NCBI GenBank assembly: GCA_918797485.1
Contig: CAKKNE010000004.1
Location: 1,984,001 to 2,048,000, forward strand
Direction: 5' to 3'
DNA length: 64,000 nucleotides
Origin: Pelagomonas calceolata
Lineage: Eukaryota; Sar; Pelagophyceae; Pelagomonadales; Pelagomonadaceae
Part shown: positions 36,546 to 47,700 of the stretch, piece by piece
Position numbering within the stretch: position 1 is the first letter of the stretch
Layout of the letters: every line of letters begins with the position of its first letter
Notes under the pieces: model-generated
What the model was told of the DNA's origin: nothing
The model's database searches: none
What the model saw: only the letters and a program-made list of their open reading frames with translations
Translations under genes and position numbers: made by a program

Positions 36546-38042
36546 TTAAGAAGACCCGGAGAGGGGCAGGAGCACGACGGCGTTCGGCGCCTTGGAGACC
36601 TTCTCCCAGCGCCCGAGCCGCGGCTCCTTGCCGACGGCCGCGGCGACGAACGCGCCGGACGCCGGACATGCCAAATCGTTGACGAAGCCGAGCTGCGGAA
36701 TGGCGCCCCGCGCGTCCAAACTCTGCGCCGCGTCGTCGCGCGCGCCGACGGTCCAGAGCCGCACGACGCCGTCGCAGGATCCAGACACAACCAAGTCCGA
36801 GCGCCGCGCGGAGCCAACAGAAGACACCCAGCGCGGGATCGGCCCCGGGACGTCCTCGCCGAGCTTCTGGACCGCCGCGCCACAACCGTGGGCCCGTTTG
36901 ATCGTCACGACGGGCTTCTTGCGCCGCGTCGACCACAGGCTCAACCCGCCGTCGTCGCCGCCGGACACGAACCGGTCCCTATCAATAACGCGGACGGCGT
37001 CGACGGAGCCGCCCAATCCAGAATCGTGCGGCGCCCGAAAGACCAAGTGCGTCTCGTCCCGGATCTTCCAGACGCGCGCGCACCGGTCGCGGCCGCCCGA
37101 TAACGGTCGTTCGTCGAAACCGCAATCTAACGAAGACACGGCGGCGCTGTGGCCGAACAACGTCTCGACATAGGAGCCAGCTTCCGCCTGCCAGTGCTTC
37201 ACGTTCCGGTCGGAGGAGGCCGAGAAGAGCTGCTGCTCCCTATCGTTATCCTCTTCGTCGTCGTCGTCCTCCTCTTGGAACCCGAGCGCGTCGCGAAACG
37301 CCAGCGCCAGCACGTCGCCGCCGTGGCCCTGCAGCGAGTGGACCAAGGTGCCCTGCCTCGTGTCCCAGACGTGGATGAGGCGGTCGCTGCCCCCCGACGC
37401 CAACAACCGTCCATCCGACGACGCCGCCACACATAGGACCTCCGCTTCTCTTGCCTGGCGCGCCGCGATATCATCACCTCCCGAAGATCGTTCGCCGCGT
37501 CTCCTCGACCGCGCCTCCTCGACGGCCGCGTTGGCCGGCTTCGGCCAGCGCGGCAGGAGCGTCCTTACTTTTTGGCCCGTCTCGGTGTCGTGCTGCAGCA
37601 GGCCATTGTCCTTGCTCCCCGAGAAGCACCAGTTCCGCGCCTCGCAGAGGCAGACCGACGTCACGGGGCCCCGGTGCCCCTTCAGCACTACAGCGCGCCG
37701 CGCGCAGGCCTCGCCGTCAAAGTCGTCGAGGTCGATCCGCGTGAAGGCCCGTTGCGACCGCGCCTCCCGCTGCTCGCGCAGCCTCTCATTTAAATCATCC
37801 TCATCCGAATCCGACGCCGCCGCGCGCTGCTCGGCCACGTAGGCCCGCGCGCGCCGCAGCCGCGCCTCCTCGACCGTCTCTTCCCTCTCGTCCGTCACGG
37901 GCGGCTGCTGGAGCTCGTCGTCCTCGGAAGCGCTCGAGATGGATTCGTCGTCTTCGAACGTCGCTTTAGCTGCGGCGGCCTCGCGCTGCGCCCGTTTGCT
38001 CGGTTGCTTCGGCTGGCGTTGCTGCGGTCTCTTCTTGGCCAT
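36546..38042 (-). CDS. RRP9: U3 snoRNP WD-repeat protein RRP9 (U3-55K)
   Basis: 498 residues. A basic/acidic N-terminus (MAKKRPQQRQPKQPSKRAQREAA, then acidic SASEDDELQ) precedes a seven-bladed WD40 propeller. Rrp9-specific marks: AVVLKGHRGPVTSVCL, VLCVAASSDGRLLASGGSDRLIHVWD, WQAEAGSYVETLFGHSAAV, VDAVRVIDRDRFVSGGDDGGLSLWS and the C-terminal GFVNDLACPASGAFVAAAVGKEPRLGRWE. It binds the U3 snoRNA box B/C and is needed for 18S pre-rRNA processing in the nucleolus. MPP10, in the same U3 particle, lies at 48618. Start ATG 38042 gives the lysine-rich N-terminus. Confidence 0.9.
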   Translation of the reverse strand: MAKKRPQQRQPKQPSKRAQREAAAAKATFEDDESISSASEDDELQQPPVTDEREETVEEARLRRARAYVAEQRAAASDSDEDDLNERLREQREARSQRAFTRIDLDDFDGEACARRAVVLKGHRGPVTSVCLCEARNWCFSGSKDNGLLQHDTETGQKVRTLLPRWPKPANAAVEEARSRRRGERSSGGDDIAARQAREAEVLCVAASSDGRLLASGGSDRLIHVWDTRQGTLVHSLQGHGGDVLALAFRDALGFQEEDDDDEEDNDREQQLFSASSDRNVKHWQAEAGSYVETLFGHSAAVSSLDCGFDERPLSGGRDRCARVWKIRDETHLVFRAPHDSGLGGSVDAVRVIDRDRFVSGGDDGGLSLWSTRRKKPVVTIKRAHGCGAAVQKLGEDVPGPIPRWVSSVGSARRSDLVVSGSCDGVVRLWTVGARDDAAQSLDARGAIPQLGFVNDLACPASGAFVAAAVGKEPRLGRWEKVSKAPNAVVLLPLSGSS

Positions 38043-38203
38043 TGTGCTGTCGCTGCCTTGCAGTGCTGCGCGCTGTTGCACTCTTCGTCAAGTCGCGTCG
38101 GCGTAGCGAGCTGCAGCGATGCCAAGTACTTTTAGCTCAGCACGCACGAGTTGGCTCGGTTGCGAGCGAGTGCATGGGGCTCACTTATCGCGGTGAAGTT
38201 TAG

Positions 38204-38223
38204 CTAGCATGTAAGACCACTAG
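38204..38223 (-). promoter_or_regulatory. CTAG inverted-repeat promoter element, copy 12 (reversed)
   Basis: 20 bp; minus strand CTAGTGGTCTTACATGCTAG. It lies 162 bases upstream of RRP9 in the tandem spacer 38043-38369; nothing else seen in that spacer. Confidence 0.65.
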
Positions 38224-38369
38224 AAATCTTTTCAGCGCGCAACTAGTCCTAGCACCGTCACGCCGTCGCGGCAACCGCCGGAACAGCTCTGCGGCAAGGC
38301 CGACGAGGACGCGCAAAGCTGCTTCATGGGAACTCGTGGTGTTACGGGGGGAGGGGAACCTACGAGCGC

Positions 38370-40103
38370 TCAGTCCGTCGACTCCTGGGAGGCCTCGTGC
38401 TTCAGGTGGACCAATGAAAGCGCCGCGCCGTCCGCCGCCGCGCGCGCCGTGTCGGCGCGCGACGCCTCGCCGCGCACGAACGCGTCGTAGGCCTGGAGCT
38501 GGAGGTCGTCCCACGTCGCCTTGAGCTTGAGCGCGTCGGCCCGCAGCCGCGCGTCCGCCGCGTCGAACTGCTCCGCGAGGTCTCGCACCAATTTTTCCGC
38601 GTTTTCCACGGACTCCTCGTCGGCCTGCAGCCGCGCCGAGCCCGTCGCGGCGACGGACGCCACGCGCAGACCCAACGACGCCACGATGGTAGCGCCCTTC
38701 TGCGCCATGGCGATGACCCTTTGCCGCTCAGGAACCTGGTCCGGCAATCTTTCGCGGACGTACTCGGCGCCCGTCGACGCGTAGGTCACGACCTTCTCCC
38801 GCAAACTCCCATACAACTGCAGGGCCTTCTGCTTGTAGTCCTCCTCCTGGACGACCTCGTCCTCGGGCGCGCCCTGGGCCAGGCGCACCTCCGCGGCGGC
38901 CTCGGCGAGCGTCGGCGCCGGCGGCGGTTCTGTAGAAGGTGGCGGCGCGGACGTGTCGATCTCGGCCGCTTTCGCAGCTAACGACTCGGCGCTTTCGGCG
39001 GTCGTCTCGGACACCGTGCCTAACCGATCTCTTGCGGTCCTAGAAGCCTTGTTGAGCTGTAAGGCGTTCCTCGCGCACACGTACTGCAATCTAACCCGAT
39101 CGCGGGATTCCACGGCCTCGGCTAAAGCCTTCGCCAGCCCGACCATCTCGCGCAGCGCGGCGAGCGACGTCGCCGGCCCGGAGACGCCGCTCGCCGGCTC
39201 CTCCGCCTTCGGCGTCACCTCACCCACCCTCGTCTCCTTGCCCTGCTTGAAGCGGGCAGCTAAAGCCGCTTTGGTTCTTCCAGCGGCCTCCTCGAACTGG
39301 CGCAGGGCGTCGGCTCCCCGCGTCGCTTCCCTTTCGGCGCGACCTATTTCATAAGCTTGGGCCCGCGCCCACGTGTAGAGCTCCCTCACATCGGCTTCTC
39401 GGCGTTTCGCCGTGGCTAGGGCCGCAGGGTCGTCCTCGATGAGTTCTTGGCCTACTGCGGTATCATTACCGACGACATCCAGCACGACGGCGCCCCATCT
39501 CACATGGAGCGGCGACTGCTCTCTCGCCGCAGCAAAGGCCGACCGGGCATCATTTAACTCGGTAGCGTCGGCGGCACACAGGCAAGCTAATTCAGGAGCC
39601 TTACCTAACTCGGGATGGGCCAGGCACTGCGCTAAGAATCTCTCGAGAGCGTCCGCGGCCGTCGGCGCGTTCGCGTAGACGTCCGACGCGATGGGCGGCA
39701 CGACGCATCCCGGGTACTCGTCCCGCAGACAGCCCCGTAGCCATTCAAAGTCCCTAGGTGTCCTCGATAGCGAGCTACCCGCAATGGTCAGGTCCACGGC
39801 GCAGCCCTCGAAGCGCGCTCTCGTTTTCAGCGAGAAGGTACCAGTCGTAGCGCCGTTCTCCACCGTCACGTCCAAGACGTCGACCTGGGCATAATCTCTA
39901 CCTAAAGCAGGAGCAGCAAACAACCCGCGGGCCCGCCCGGCGGCCGACGACAGCCGCGCCGTGAGAGCTTTGGCTCGCTCGAGGACCTCGGCGTTGTTCC
40001 TCAGGAAAGTGTTCAAACCTTCGCAGGGGTTCGCGCGCGGCGGCGCCTCGTCGTCGTCGCCCAGCTCCACCGTCGCGAGGTCGTCCTTCTTCTCGCTCGC
40101 CAT
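38370..40103 (-). CDS. Sorting nexin, PX-BAR type
   Basis: 577 residues. An acidic N-terminus is followed by a PX domain: VDVLDVTVENGATTGTFSLKTRARFEG, RTPRDFEWLRGCLRDEYPGCVVPPIA, and DALERFLAQCLAHPELGKAPEL. The PPI loop and following segment are the PtdIns3P site. The C-terminal 350 residues are predicted long helices (AREQ…, READVRELYTWARAQAYEIG, GVSGPATSLAALREMVGLAKAL) of a BAR domain that dimerises and bends membranes. The usual role is endosome-to-Golgi retrieval. An Ala/Pro linker interrupts the helices around residue 400 (APPPSTEPPPAPTLAE). Confidence 0.82.
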   Translation of the reverse strand: MASEKKDDLATVELGDDDEAPPRANPCEGLNTFLRNNAEVLERAKALTARLSSAAGRARGLFAAPALGRDYAQVDVLDVTVENGATTGTFSLKTRARFEGCAVDLTIAGSSLSRTPRDFEWLRGCLRDEYPGCVVPPIASDVYANAPTAADALERFLAQCLAHPELGKAPELACLCAADATELNDARSAFAAAREQSPLHVRWGAVVLDVVGNDTAVGQELIEDDPAALATAKRREADVRELYTWARAQAYEIGRAEREATRGADALRQFEEAAGRTKAALAARFKQGKETRVGEVTPKAEEPASGVSGPATSLAALREMVGLAKALAEAVESRDRVRLQYVCARNALQLNKASRTARDRLGTVSETTAESAESLAAKAAEIDTSAPPPSTEPPPAPTLAEAAAEVRLAQGAPEDEVVQEEDYKQKALQLYGSLREKVVTYASTGAEYVRERLPDQVPERQRVIAMAQKGATIVASLGLRVASVAATGSARLQADEESVENAEKLVRDLAEQFDAADARLRADALKLKATWDDLQLQAYDAFVRGEASRADTARAAADGAALSLVHLKHEASQESTD

Positions 40104-40392
40104 CGTTATCGGCGGCTCCCGAGGCTGTTACACCACTGGTGCTCGGCCCTGCGCGGCGAGATGCGTTTCGCCGCTGGGCGCTGCTCCTGGCCTATTTGTT
40201 GGCTACCGGGCGAGCGTACCAGGGCGCACGAGGCCTCCGAGGCTTGCAATAATTGGCCCTGCCCCACCTTTATGCCAGCACGGCTTTGCGGCCTCCATGC
40301 CACCAAGGTACCGCCCCTGACGCCTCGCTCGGACGGTTCAAGGAGGCCAGTACGTCTCCTCTCCACATTTCCAACTGCTTTGCGTTTTTCAG

Positions 40393-40412
40393 CTAGCGTC
40401 GATGCCTACTAG
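40393..40412 (-). promoter_or_regulatory. CTAG inverted-repeat promoter element, copy 13 (variant, reversed)
   Basis: 20 bp; minus strand CTAGTAGGCATCGACGCTAG. In the 417-base divergent spacer 40104-40520, 290 bases from the sorting nexin start and about 110 from the proposed Rab2 start. Confidence 0.6.
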
Positions 40413-40520
40413 TAATTTTATGCGGCCGCGCGGCTTCGTCGTCTGAGCCGACGTACGGCACCCTCGAGTCAAGACGTTTGTTTTCATCAGCAGCGATCAC
40501 TCAGTCTAGCGGAACCGAGT

Positions 40521-41323
<803 letters not shown>

Positions 41324-41551
41324 GAATTCTGTGTTACTCGTACTCATCCCGTCGCGGCTCCCCGCACGAGTGGCTCTGCGAGCTGCCGGGAGGCTGCCAA
41401 TCCACACCTGCGGACGCGGGGGCTGCCTACAATTATAACCCGCGGCGCCGCGTCGTCAGGCGTTTTAGTGGATTGGACGTGGGCTTGACGAGGCTAAAAG
41501 TTGCTTTGCAGTTCTTTGCTGCGCTTCTAAGGCTGCCATTTGCAGGAATCA

Positions 41552-42493
41552 ATGCTGCCCTCGTGGATGAGACCTGAGGGAGGCAAAACGGCTGACGACC
41601 ATCGGGATATACCGCGGGGCTGCTCGGACCCCTCGGCCGGGGCCGTGTTCCTCACGAAGCTGCTGAGATTGGACACGAGGCGCGCGCTCGCGGCCGTCCG
41701 CGACGACCCGGCCGTGTCTATCGAGGCCGGCTCGTTCATCCTGCCGCCGCTCGTGGGCCTCGCGGCGGGCACGGTGCTCTTTCGAAGGCAGCGTGCTGGG
41801 TGGCGCGCCAGGGACTTCTCCGGCTCGGTCAATTTTGCGTTGTTCGCCGTCCGCGGGAATCGGATGGTGCTACGCACGCTGTCGGAGAAGCGGCTCGGGG
41901 CGCTCGTGACGAACGAACACGGCCGCGCGGAGCTGCTGCGGAATGCCAAGCGGGACATCTGCACGGCCAAGTCGGTGCAGCTTACCCACATGGACCGGGA
42001 CTCCTCGCTCGTGAGCAACGTGCTTTTCAACGCGGTCGCCGAACAATTCGCAACAGGTTTCGTCCAACGCGAGCTCGGCGTGCCATGGGTTAAGTGCGGC
42101 CGCTTCGGCCTCGGCCTCGCATACGGCCCCGAGGATGCAAACTGGCGGCGCGGCGGCACAAAAATGAGAGCAATACTCGCCAGTGAGACGACCTTGAAGC
42201 AGATTGTGACGTTGGCAGCAGTCGGGGATGCCGCGAAAATCCCATCCGGCACCCCTGGTTCATTCAATATGCTGCTCCGGCTGGCCGAGGCGCTGAACGT
42301 CAAGCCAGAGGCCGCGCCGGAAACGGAGCCAGAGCCCGGCAAATTCGGGGCCACTCGTTACCGGTTGAAGGGAGAGCCCGTTCCTGGCGTGGCCGTGGGG
42401 TCGCCCATCGCAACATGGATGGAGCTGTGCGTGCCGGGCGGGGGACCTGCCGGCGGCCACGATCGAGGCGGACCTGACGAGCGCCACTTCTGA
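41552..42493 (+). CDS. Single-pass membrane protein, unknown
   Basis: 313 residues from ATG 41552. One hydrophobic segment FILPPLVGLAAGTVLF (about residues 68-83) follows an acidic stretch, and the rest is soluble-looking. Segments such as NFALFAVRGNRMVLRTLSEKR and FVQRELGVPWVKCGRFGLGLAYG look folded but match no family I know. The tail is Pro/Glu-rich, then Gly-rich (GGGPAGGHDRGGPDERHF). Third-position GC is a little lower than in its neighbours. It follows Rab2 on the same strand with a 228-base spacer and no CTAG element. Confidence 0.5.
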   Translation: MLPSWMRPEGGKTADDHRDIPRGCSDPSAGAVFLTKLLRLDTRRALAAVRDDPAVSIEAGSFILPPLVGLAAGTVLFRRQRAGWRARDFSGSVNFALFAVRGNRMVLRTLSEKRLGALVTNEHGRAELLRNAKRDICTAKSVQLTHMDRDSSLVSNVLFNAVAEQFATGFVQRELGVPWVKCGRFGLGLAYGPEDANWRRGGTKMRAILASETTLKQIVTLAAVGDAAKIPSGTPGSFNMLLRLAEALNVKPEAAPETEPEPGKFGATRYRLKGEPVPGVAVGSPIATWMELCVPGGGPAGGHDRGGPDERHF

Positions 42494-42686
42494 CAAAACT
42501 ACGAAGGCTCTTTATGGGGGATGTTATTGAGCTTATCGTGACAGATATCGTGACCCAGGACCACTGGCATTGCTGAAAGGGTTCATGCAGGACGGGATTA
42601 AGTTAAACCTTTGTACTAGTATTAGACTGTAGACGCGCCCCCGACGCCGTCGACGCGAGCCGCCCGTGTGACGGCGAAGCGATACT

Positions 42687-43376
42687 TCACAGGAACCCGA
42701 GCGCCTCCGCGTGCCTCGGGCAGAACCGCCTTAAATAAGTCTCGAGCTTGCCGCCCGTTTCGCCGAGCTTCTCGCAGCCCAGGTCGACCGCCGCCGCCGC
42801 GATGAGCCCTCTCGCGCGCTCGATGTCGCCCTCTGTGCCGTCGGTCATCACCTCGAGTTCCATGATCGAGTGGCCGTACGACGCCGCGTCGACGTCGACC
42901 GAGACCTCATTCAGTGCATACTTGTCCCGGCGCGTCCCGAACGCCGCGAAGGGCTTTAGGGTGGTGTCGTCGGGAAAGCCCGCGACACCCAACGACGCGA
43001 GCTCCGCCGCAATCGCGGGGACGTCCTCGATCTCCCGGAACGCCGTCGTCTCGCCGCCCGTCGCCTGTCGCCGCGCCTCGGCAGGTATTTTCAGCTCCCA
43101 GGCGCCGTCCCGCCGGCGCAGCCACGTGTCGCGCGTCGTCAGCTTTAAATCATCAGTGTCGAAGTATTCGTCGTAGAATTCCACGGTCCTTAGAACTTCG
43201 CCGCCGAGCTCCCTGACTCGTTTCTCGAGGGCCTCCGGTTCGATGCTCGCCGCGAACTTTTCCTCGACCTCGACGGCGGCCTTGAGCGGTTTCGCGGCCA
43301 TGCGTCTTCGCACCGGCGGTCGTTGCAGCGCCGCGGCGCGCCTCGCGACGACGAGGATTGCTGCGATCCTGCGCAT
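42687..43376 (-). CDS. Thiamine-triphosphatase-like CYTH phosphohydrolase
   Basis: 229 residues. An N-terminal leader MRRIAAILVVARRAAALQ suggests organelle import. The CYTH/TTM signature is VEVEEKF (ExExK), then FYDEYFDTDDLKLTTRDTWLRRRDGAWELKIP, matching mammalian ThTPase (D-YYDTPEL-L---D-WLRRR---WELK-P) closely, and later VDVDAASYGHSIMELEVM with the metal-binding acids. It hydrolyses thiamine triphosphate, or in some members inorganic tripolyphosphate. The tunnel Arg/Lys residues (WLRRR, ELK) are present. Single exon, no interruption. Confidence 0.85.
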   Translation of the reverse strand: MRRIAAILVVARRAAALQRPPVRRRMAAKPLKAAVEVEEKFAASIEPEALEKRVRELGGEVLRTVEFYDEYFDTDDLKLTTRDTWLRRRDGAWELKIPAEARRQATGGETTAFREIEDVPAIAAELASLGVAGFPDDTTLKPFAAFGTRRDKYALNEVSVDVDAASYGHSIMELEVMTDGTEGDIERARGLIAAAAVDLGCEKLGETGGKLETYLRRFCPRHAEALGFL

Positions 43377-43587
43377 CCGTAGAGTGGAGTGGGAGAGTCA
43401 AGCCACGTCGCCGGCAGCTCCGCTTGCTCTCAGGCTGCTCGGAGAGCAGGTTACTCAAACACGAGTCAAGCCACGTCTTCGACCACTGGTCGTCGGCGGC
43501 ACAGCGTCAGAGGTGCCAGAAATGTGTGCCAGGGCAGGTGACGAGCAACGGTACGCCTACGCTGTGAAAAAAATTGTGAGCCTGCTC

Positions 43588-43608
43588 CTAGTGTCTTACT
43601 GACGCTAG
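43588..43608 (+). promoter_or_regulatory. CTAG inverted-repeat promoter element, copy 14
   Basis: 21 bp, CTAGTGTCTTACTGACGCTAG-type. In the divergent spacer 43377-43750, 212 bases from the ThTPase start and 143 from the DUSP start. Confidence 0.75.
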
Positions 43609-43750
43609 TTAACGCGCGGCAGCTTTTGCACGCTCAGCCTCCTTGTGACACCTACTGGCGCTGACTGCGGCCGCACGGTTCCTACAGCTAACCGTCGCTA
43701 GCGTTTTGGCGCAGCCGAACGCCAAAGCAGCTCGCAAAAGGGCCGTAAAA

Positions 43751-44698
43751 ATGAGAGCCGCCGACGCCTACCGCGCCCGCCGCCGCGAGGAGGAGGACTG
43801 CCTCCTCGTCGCGGAGCTGGAGCACCCATTGATCGCGCAGCTCAAGCTGAAGCGCAGCGCGCGCCTCGACGCGACGACCTGGCGCGCGACGGAGAAGGCG
43901 ACCGGCGGGTCTATATCACTCGCAAAACTACGAGAGAGCCCCGGCGACGACACTACTTACATTTCAATCCACCAGCAAAAAGACGGCCGTCACGACTTCG
44001 TGTGTCTTGCCCACGTGTTACGGGGCCAGACGCCGCTCCGCGTCTTCGACGAGGTCGAAGTGAAAAGCAGAGGCCGCCTCTTCTACGCGCGGCCCCGCAA
44101 AACGCAAAGCCTAGCTCACATCGACGCGACGCCCACAACACTCTGGGACTATCCGGAGCTCGCCCCCCACGGCACGTGGACGAACTATAGCGTCGTGCCC
44201 TGGTTGTGTCTCGGGAGGACGGCGGCGGTCATCCTGAGCGATGAAGAAACGCTGTGCCGAGAGCTCCCGGACGAGCGCATCTTCGAGCACTTGCGGCTGG
44301 TCATCAACTGCCACCAGGACCGGCCCGGTCGAGCGTATCGGGCGGGCGCGCCCTGGGTCTCCAATAAGAGTCCGGACGTCGTCGCGCACGCGGTGCACAC
44401 GTGGTACTCGACGGATCGCGAACGGACGAATCAGAAGATCGATAGGATCAACGAGCGCATGTGGGCCACGCTGCAACAGGGCGGCACCGTCGCGATCCAC
44501 TGCCTCGCGGGCATCCATCGGGCCGCGATGATCACGGCGTGCCACTTTTTGTACAGACACCACGTGCTCGGTCACACAAATATACCGTGCGACGAGGCGG
44601 AGATCTATAGGAAGCTCATCTCCGTGCGGCCCCACGTATCTCCCGCCTACCAGGACATTTTGCGAGGCTACAAGGCGCACGTTCTAGGTAACAAGTAA
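43751..44698 (+). CDS. Dual-specificity protein phosphatase-like protein
   Basis: 315 residues from the ATG at 43751 (upstream frame has only a TTG). A basic coiled N-terminus is followed by a region with VVPWLCLGRTAAVILSDEE and LVINCHQDRPGR (where DUSPs have the general-acid loop), then the P-loop AIHCLAGIHRAAMIT, a CX5R site (Cys, then Arg five residues on) typical of dual-specificity and atypical phosphatases, and ends VRPHVSPAYQDIL. The family dephosphorylates Ser/Thr/Tyr or RNA/lipids. Codon use is normal. 10 bases from the convergent ATAD3 stop. Confidence 0.75.
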   Translation: MRAADAYRARRREEEDCLLVAELEHPLIAQLKLKRSARLDATTWRATEKATGGSISLAKLRESPGDDTTYISIHQQKDGRHDFVCLAHVLRGQTPLRVFDEVEVKSRGRLFYARPRKTQSLAHIDATPTTLWDYPELAPHGTWTNYSVVPWLCLGRTAAVILSDEETLCRELPDERIFEHLRLVINCHQDRPGRAYRAGAPWVSNKSPDVVAHAVHTWYSTDRERTNQKIDRINERMWATLQQGGTVAIHCLAGIHRAAMITACHFLYRHHVLGHTNIPCDEAEIYRKLISVRPHVSPAYQDILRGYKAHVLGNK

Positions 44699-44708
44699 AC
44701 TATGTTAG

Positions 44709-47700
44709 CTACCTCCGCCGCGGCGACCGCTGCTTCCCGTCCCTGGAATTGGCGCGCGGCGAGTTCATCGCCGCGTCGACGGCCGACGAGCGCAGCGTAC
44801 TGTCGGCCGCGTTCATGGCGTTCTTGCGGTCGTGCTCGCCCCGCTTCACGGCGACGGCCGTGGTGATCGTGTTCGCGTCGAGGCGGCCGTCGCGACCGTA
44901 CGCCGCGGACTGTACGGCGACAAACAGCTTCTCGATCTCGCGCCCCGAGAAGTCGTCCGTGTCGCGGGCGACCTCCCCGAGCAGGGCGGGCGTCACATCT
45001 TTTGTTACTTTTAGCGACGCCGGGGCGCGGCGCACCGCGTCCCAGATCTTTTTTAAGAAGTGGCGCTTCCGCTCGATGAGTGACGCGCAGTAGACGTCGT
45101 AGTACAGCCTTACCAACTTATCTCGCGCCGCGAACGCCGGCAGCCCAAAATATAAAGTTTCATCGACGCGATCCAGTACGGCTTCATCTAAATCCTCGGC
45201 CCGATTCGTCGCTAAGACTAGCACGAAGGACGTCGTCGGGCTGCCGGTCTGGTACAGGAACGCGTTCAGCGCGTTGCGCATGTGCTCCGTGAGTTTCGCT
45301 CTGCTTCTCGAGGCTAAAAAAGCCTCGGCCTCGTCGATAAAAACGAGCACGCCCGTTTCCGACGTCCGAGCCCACCTAAATAACGTGTGGAGGGCCGTGA
45401 CGCCGTCGGAACCGAGCGGCCCGACGTCGCCGCCACTCATCAGCGCATATTCCAAACCCGACGCCTTCGCCAGTCGTTTCGCGACTAACGTCTTACCGGT
45501 GCCCGGCGGGCCGTGCAAGAGCATGTGCCGGAAGGGCGCTCTATTGGCTTTGGCATTTCTAGTTGCGATGGCGAGTTGCAAGACTCTCTGTCGTAATTCG
45601 TCCGGTAAGACGACACCGTCGAGGAAAGCCGCCTCCTTGCGGCGCTCCCGCTGTAAGGCTTCTCGCTCCATCGCTAGGTTCTTCTGATGAATCTCATTTC
45701 TAGATGCCTGGACGGCCCGCCGCTCGTCGTCATGGGTCTTTGCCCGCGCTCGGCACGCCTTGGCGTATTCATCAGAACGCATCTTCTTCACATCTCGAAA
45801 AAACTCGGCGTCCTCCCTAGTAAGTTGGCGGCGCGTCTTCTTGGCGAGCTTCCTTCTCTCAATCAGCAACGCCAGCTTCTTGCCCTGGTGCTTTATTGAT
45901 TGATACATTTCGCCCAGCATGAAACAGATAGAGTAGTACGCCACGATACATCCATAGACGAGCCACAGTTTCAGATCGACCATGCGATGCCTCAGGAAAA
46001 TCATATGGGAAGGCATTCGACCCACCCAGAAGACTGGATAAAACAACAACCGCAACACGACCTTCAGCGCGGTCGTACTCTTGCCGAAATAGCGCCGCGA
46101 CGTCTCCCTGACTAATCTAGGTCGTCCTAAATAAGCCTCCGCTAATGAACGAGTCAATATGGCCGCTTCCCGCGCGAAGTGCCCCCCACCCACCAGCGCG
46201 ACGATCGCACCGACTAAAGTCATGAGCAGCTTCGGATCGTCCAATAAAGTCGCCGCGCCCCTCCCGGCGTATTGGGCGACGAGCTGCACGGCCTCTAACA
46301 CCTTCTTCCGGTCTTCCGCAGCCTTCGCCCGCATCGCCCGCAGATGTATATCCTCGTTTGCTCTTTTAGCGGCCGCTCGCGCCTCCTCCTCGGCCTTGAC
46401 CCGTGCTAACTCCGCCTCCTTCCGCAGCGCTTCTATTTTGACCTCGTCCTCGAGCCGTTGTTTCAGGAGGGCCTCGTCGGTCTTTCTACGAACTTCTTCT
46501 TGGTCTCGGACGGACTGCTCCTGCAGTCTCAGTTTCTCGGCGTGGCGGTCGCGAGCCGCGAGGTCTTCCGCTTTACTGCGATCCCTAGCAGCGGCGTCTT
46601 CTACTCGCAGAGTCGCGTTCTCGAGCTTCTGTCTCTGTAGCGAAGCTTTCTTCTCATTGACAGCCTCTTTATCAAGCAACTCCTCGTTCTCGCGGAACTT
46701 CTCGTGGTCTTTTCTAGCTTCGATCAAGCGCTCCTCGTCCAATTCTCGCGGCTCCAAGTGCAACCTATCATCCAACGCAGCGAAGCGAGAAGCCGTCTCG
46801 TTCGCTCTGTGGGATAGAAATCTAGTAGTATCGCGCAAATGCTCCTGCTTCTCCCATAACCGCTGCACGGCGCCGACACCATGCATAAATAGCACGGGAT
46901 CGTCGACAATGGCCACGTCGTCGACGAACACGGGCGGTTTTTTGGGCCCCTGCGAGAAGGCCCTCCTTCCTACGCGAACAGCGTCGGGCACGAGCTGTTC
47001 TACTTCTTCTCCAATCACTCCGAACCTTCGACGCCCTTCCATCGTATCTTTTTCCAATTCATACACTCGCAGCGGAATCTTGGAAATGACATCAAGTAGT
47101 TCTGAAGTGTCCACGTCTTCGACATCCTTGTAGATGTCCGGCGGGGCCTTGCCGCCCTGCTTGTCCGTCGCTTGTTCTCTTGCTCTAGCGCGAGCCGCTT
47201 CCTCCCGCTCCAGACGCATCTGAGCCTGTTCAGCCTCGAGCAGTGCTTCTCGTCGTTTGACCTCCTCTAATTCCGCTAAGCGCGCGGCCTCCTCCGCGAG
47301 GGCGGCCTCGCGCATTTCTCGCTTCGCAGCAGCAGCAGCAGCGTCTCTCTCGGAAGCTTCCCGCCTCGACGCGGCGGCGGCCTCGGCAGCTTTTTGCCGT
47401 TCGATGGCGTCCGCCTCCCTCCGTTCCGCCGCGCGTTTCTCGTCCTCCAGCAGCTGAACCTTAGCCTGCTCCAATCTTCGAGCCTCGGCCTCGACCAGCG
47501 CGTTCGCCTCGCGCTCGATCTGCACCCTCAGCGCCTCCTCCCGCGCCCGCTCCTCCTCCTCCAGGCGTAAACGCGTCGCTTCCGCTTGCTCAATGGCCCG
47601 GTCCGCGGCCTCTTGCGCGGCCTCCTGGGCCTGTTGGGCCTCCTTGGCTCGGATCGCCGCGGCCTTGGCCTCGCGTTCCTTCAGCGCCTCCTGGGCCTTG

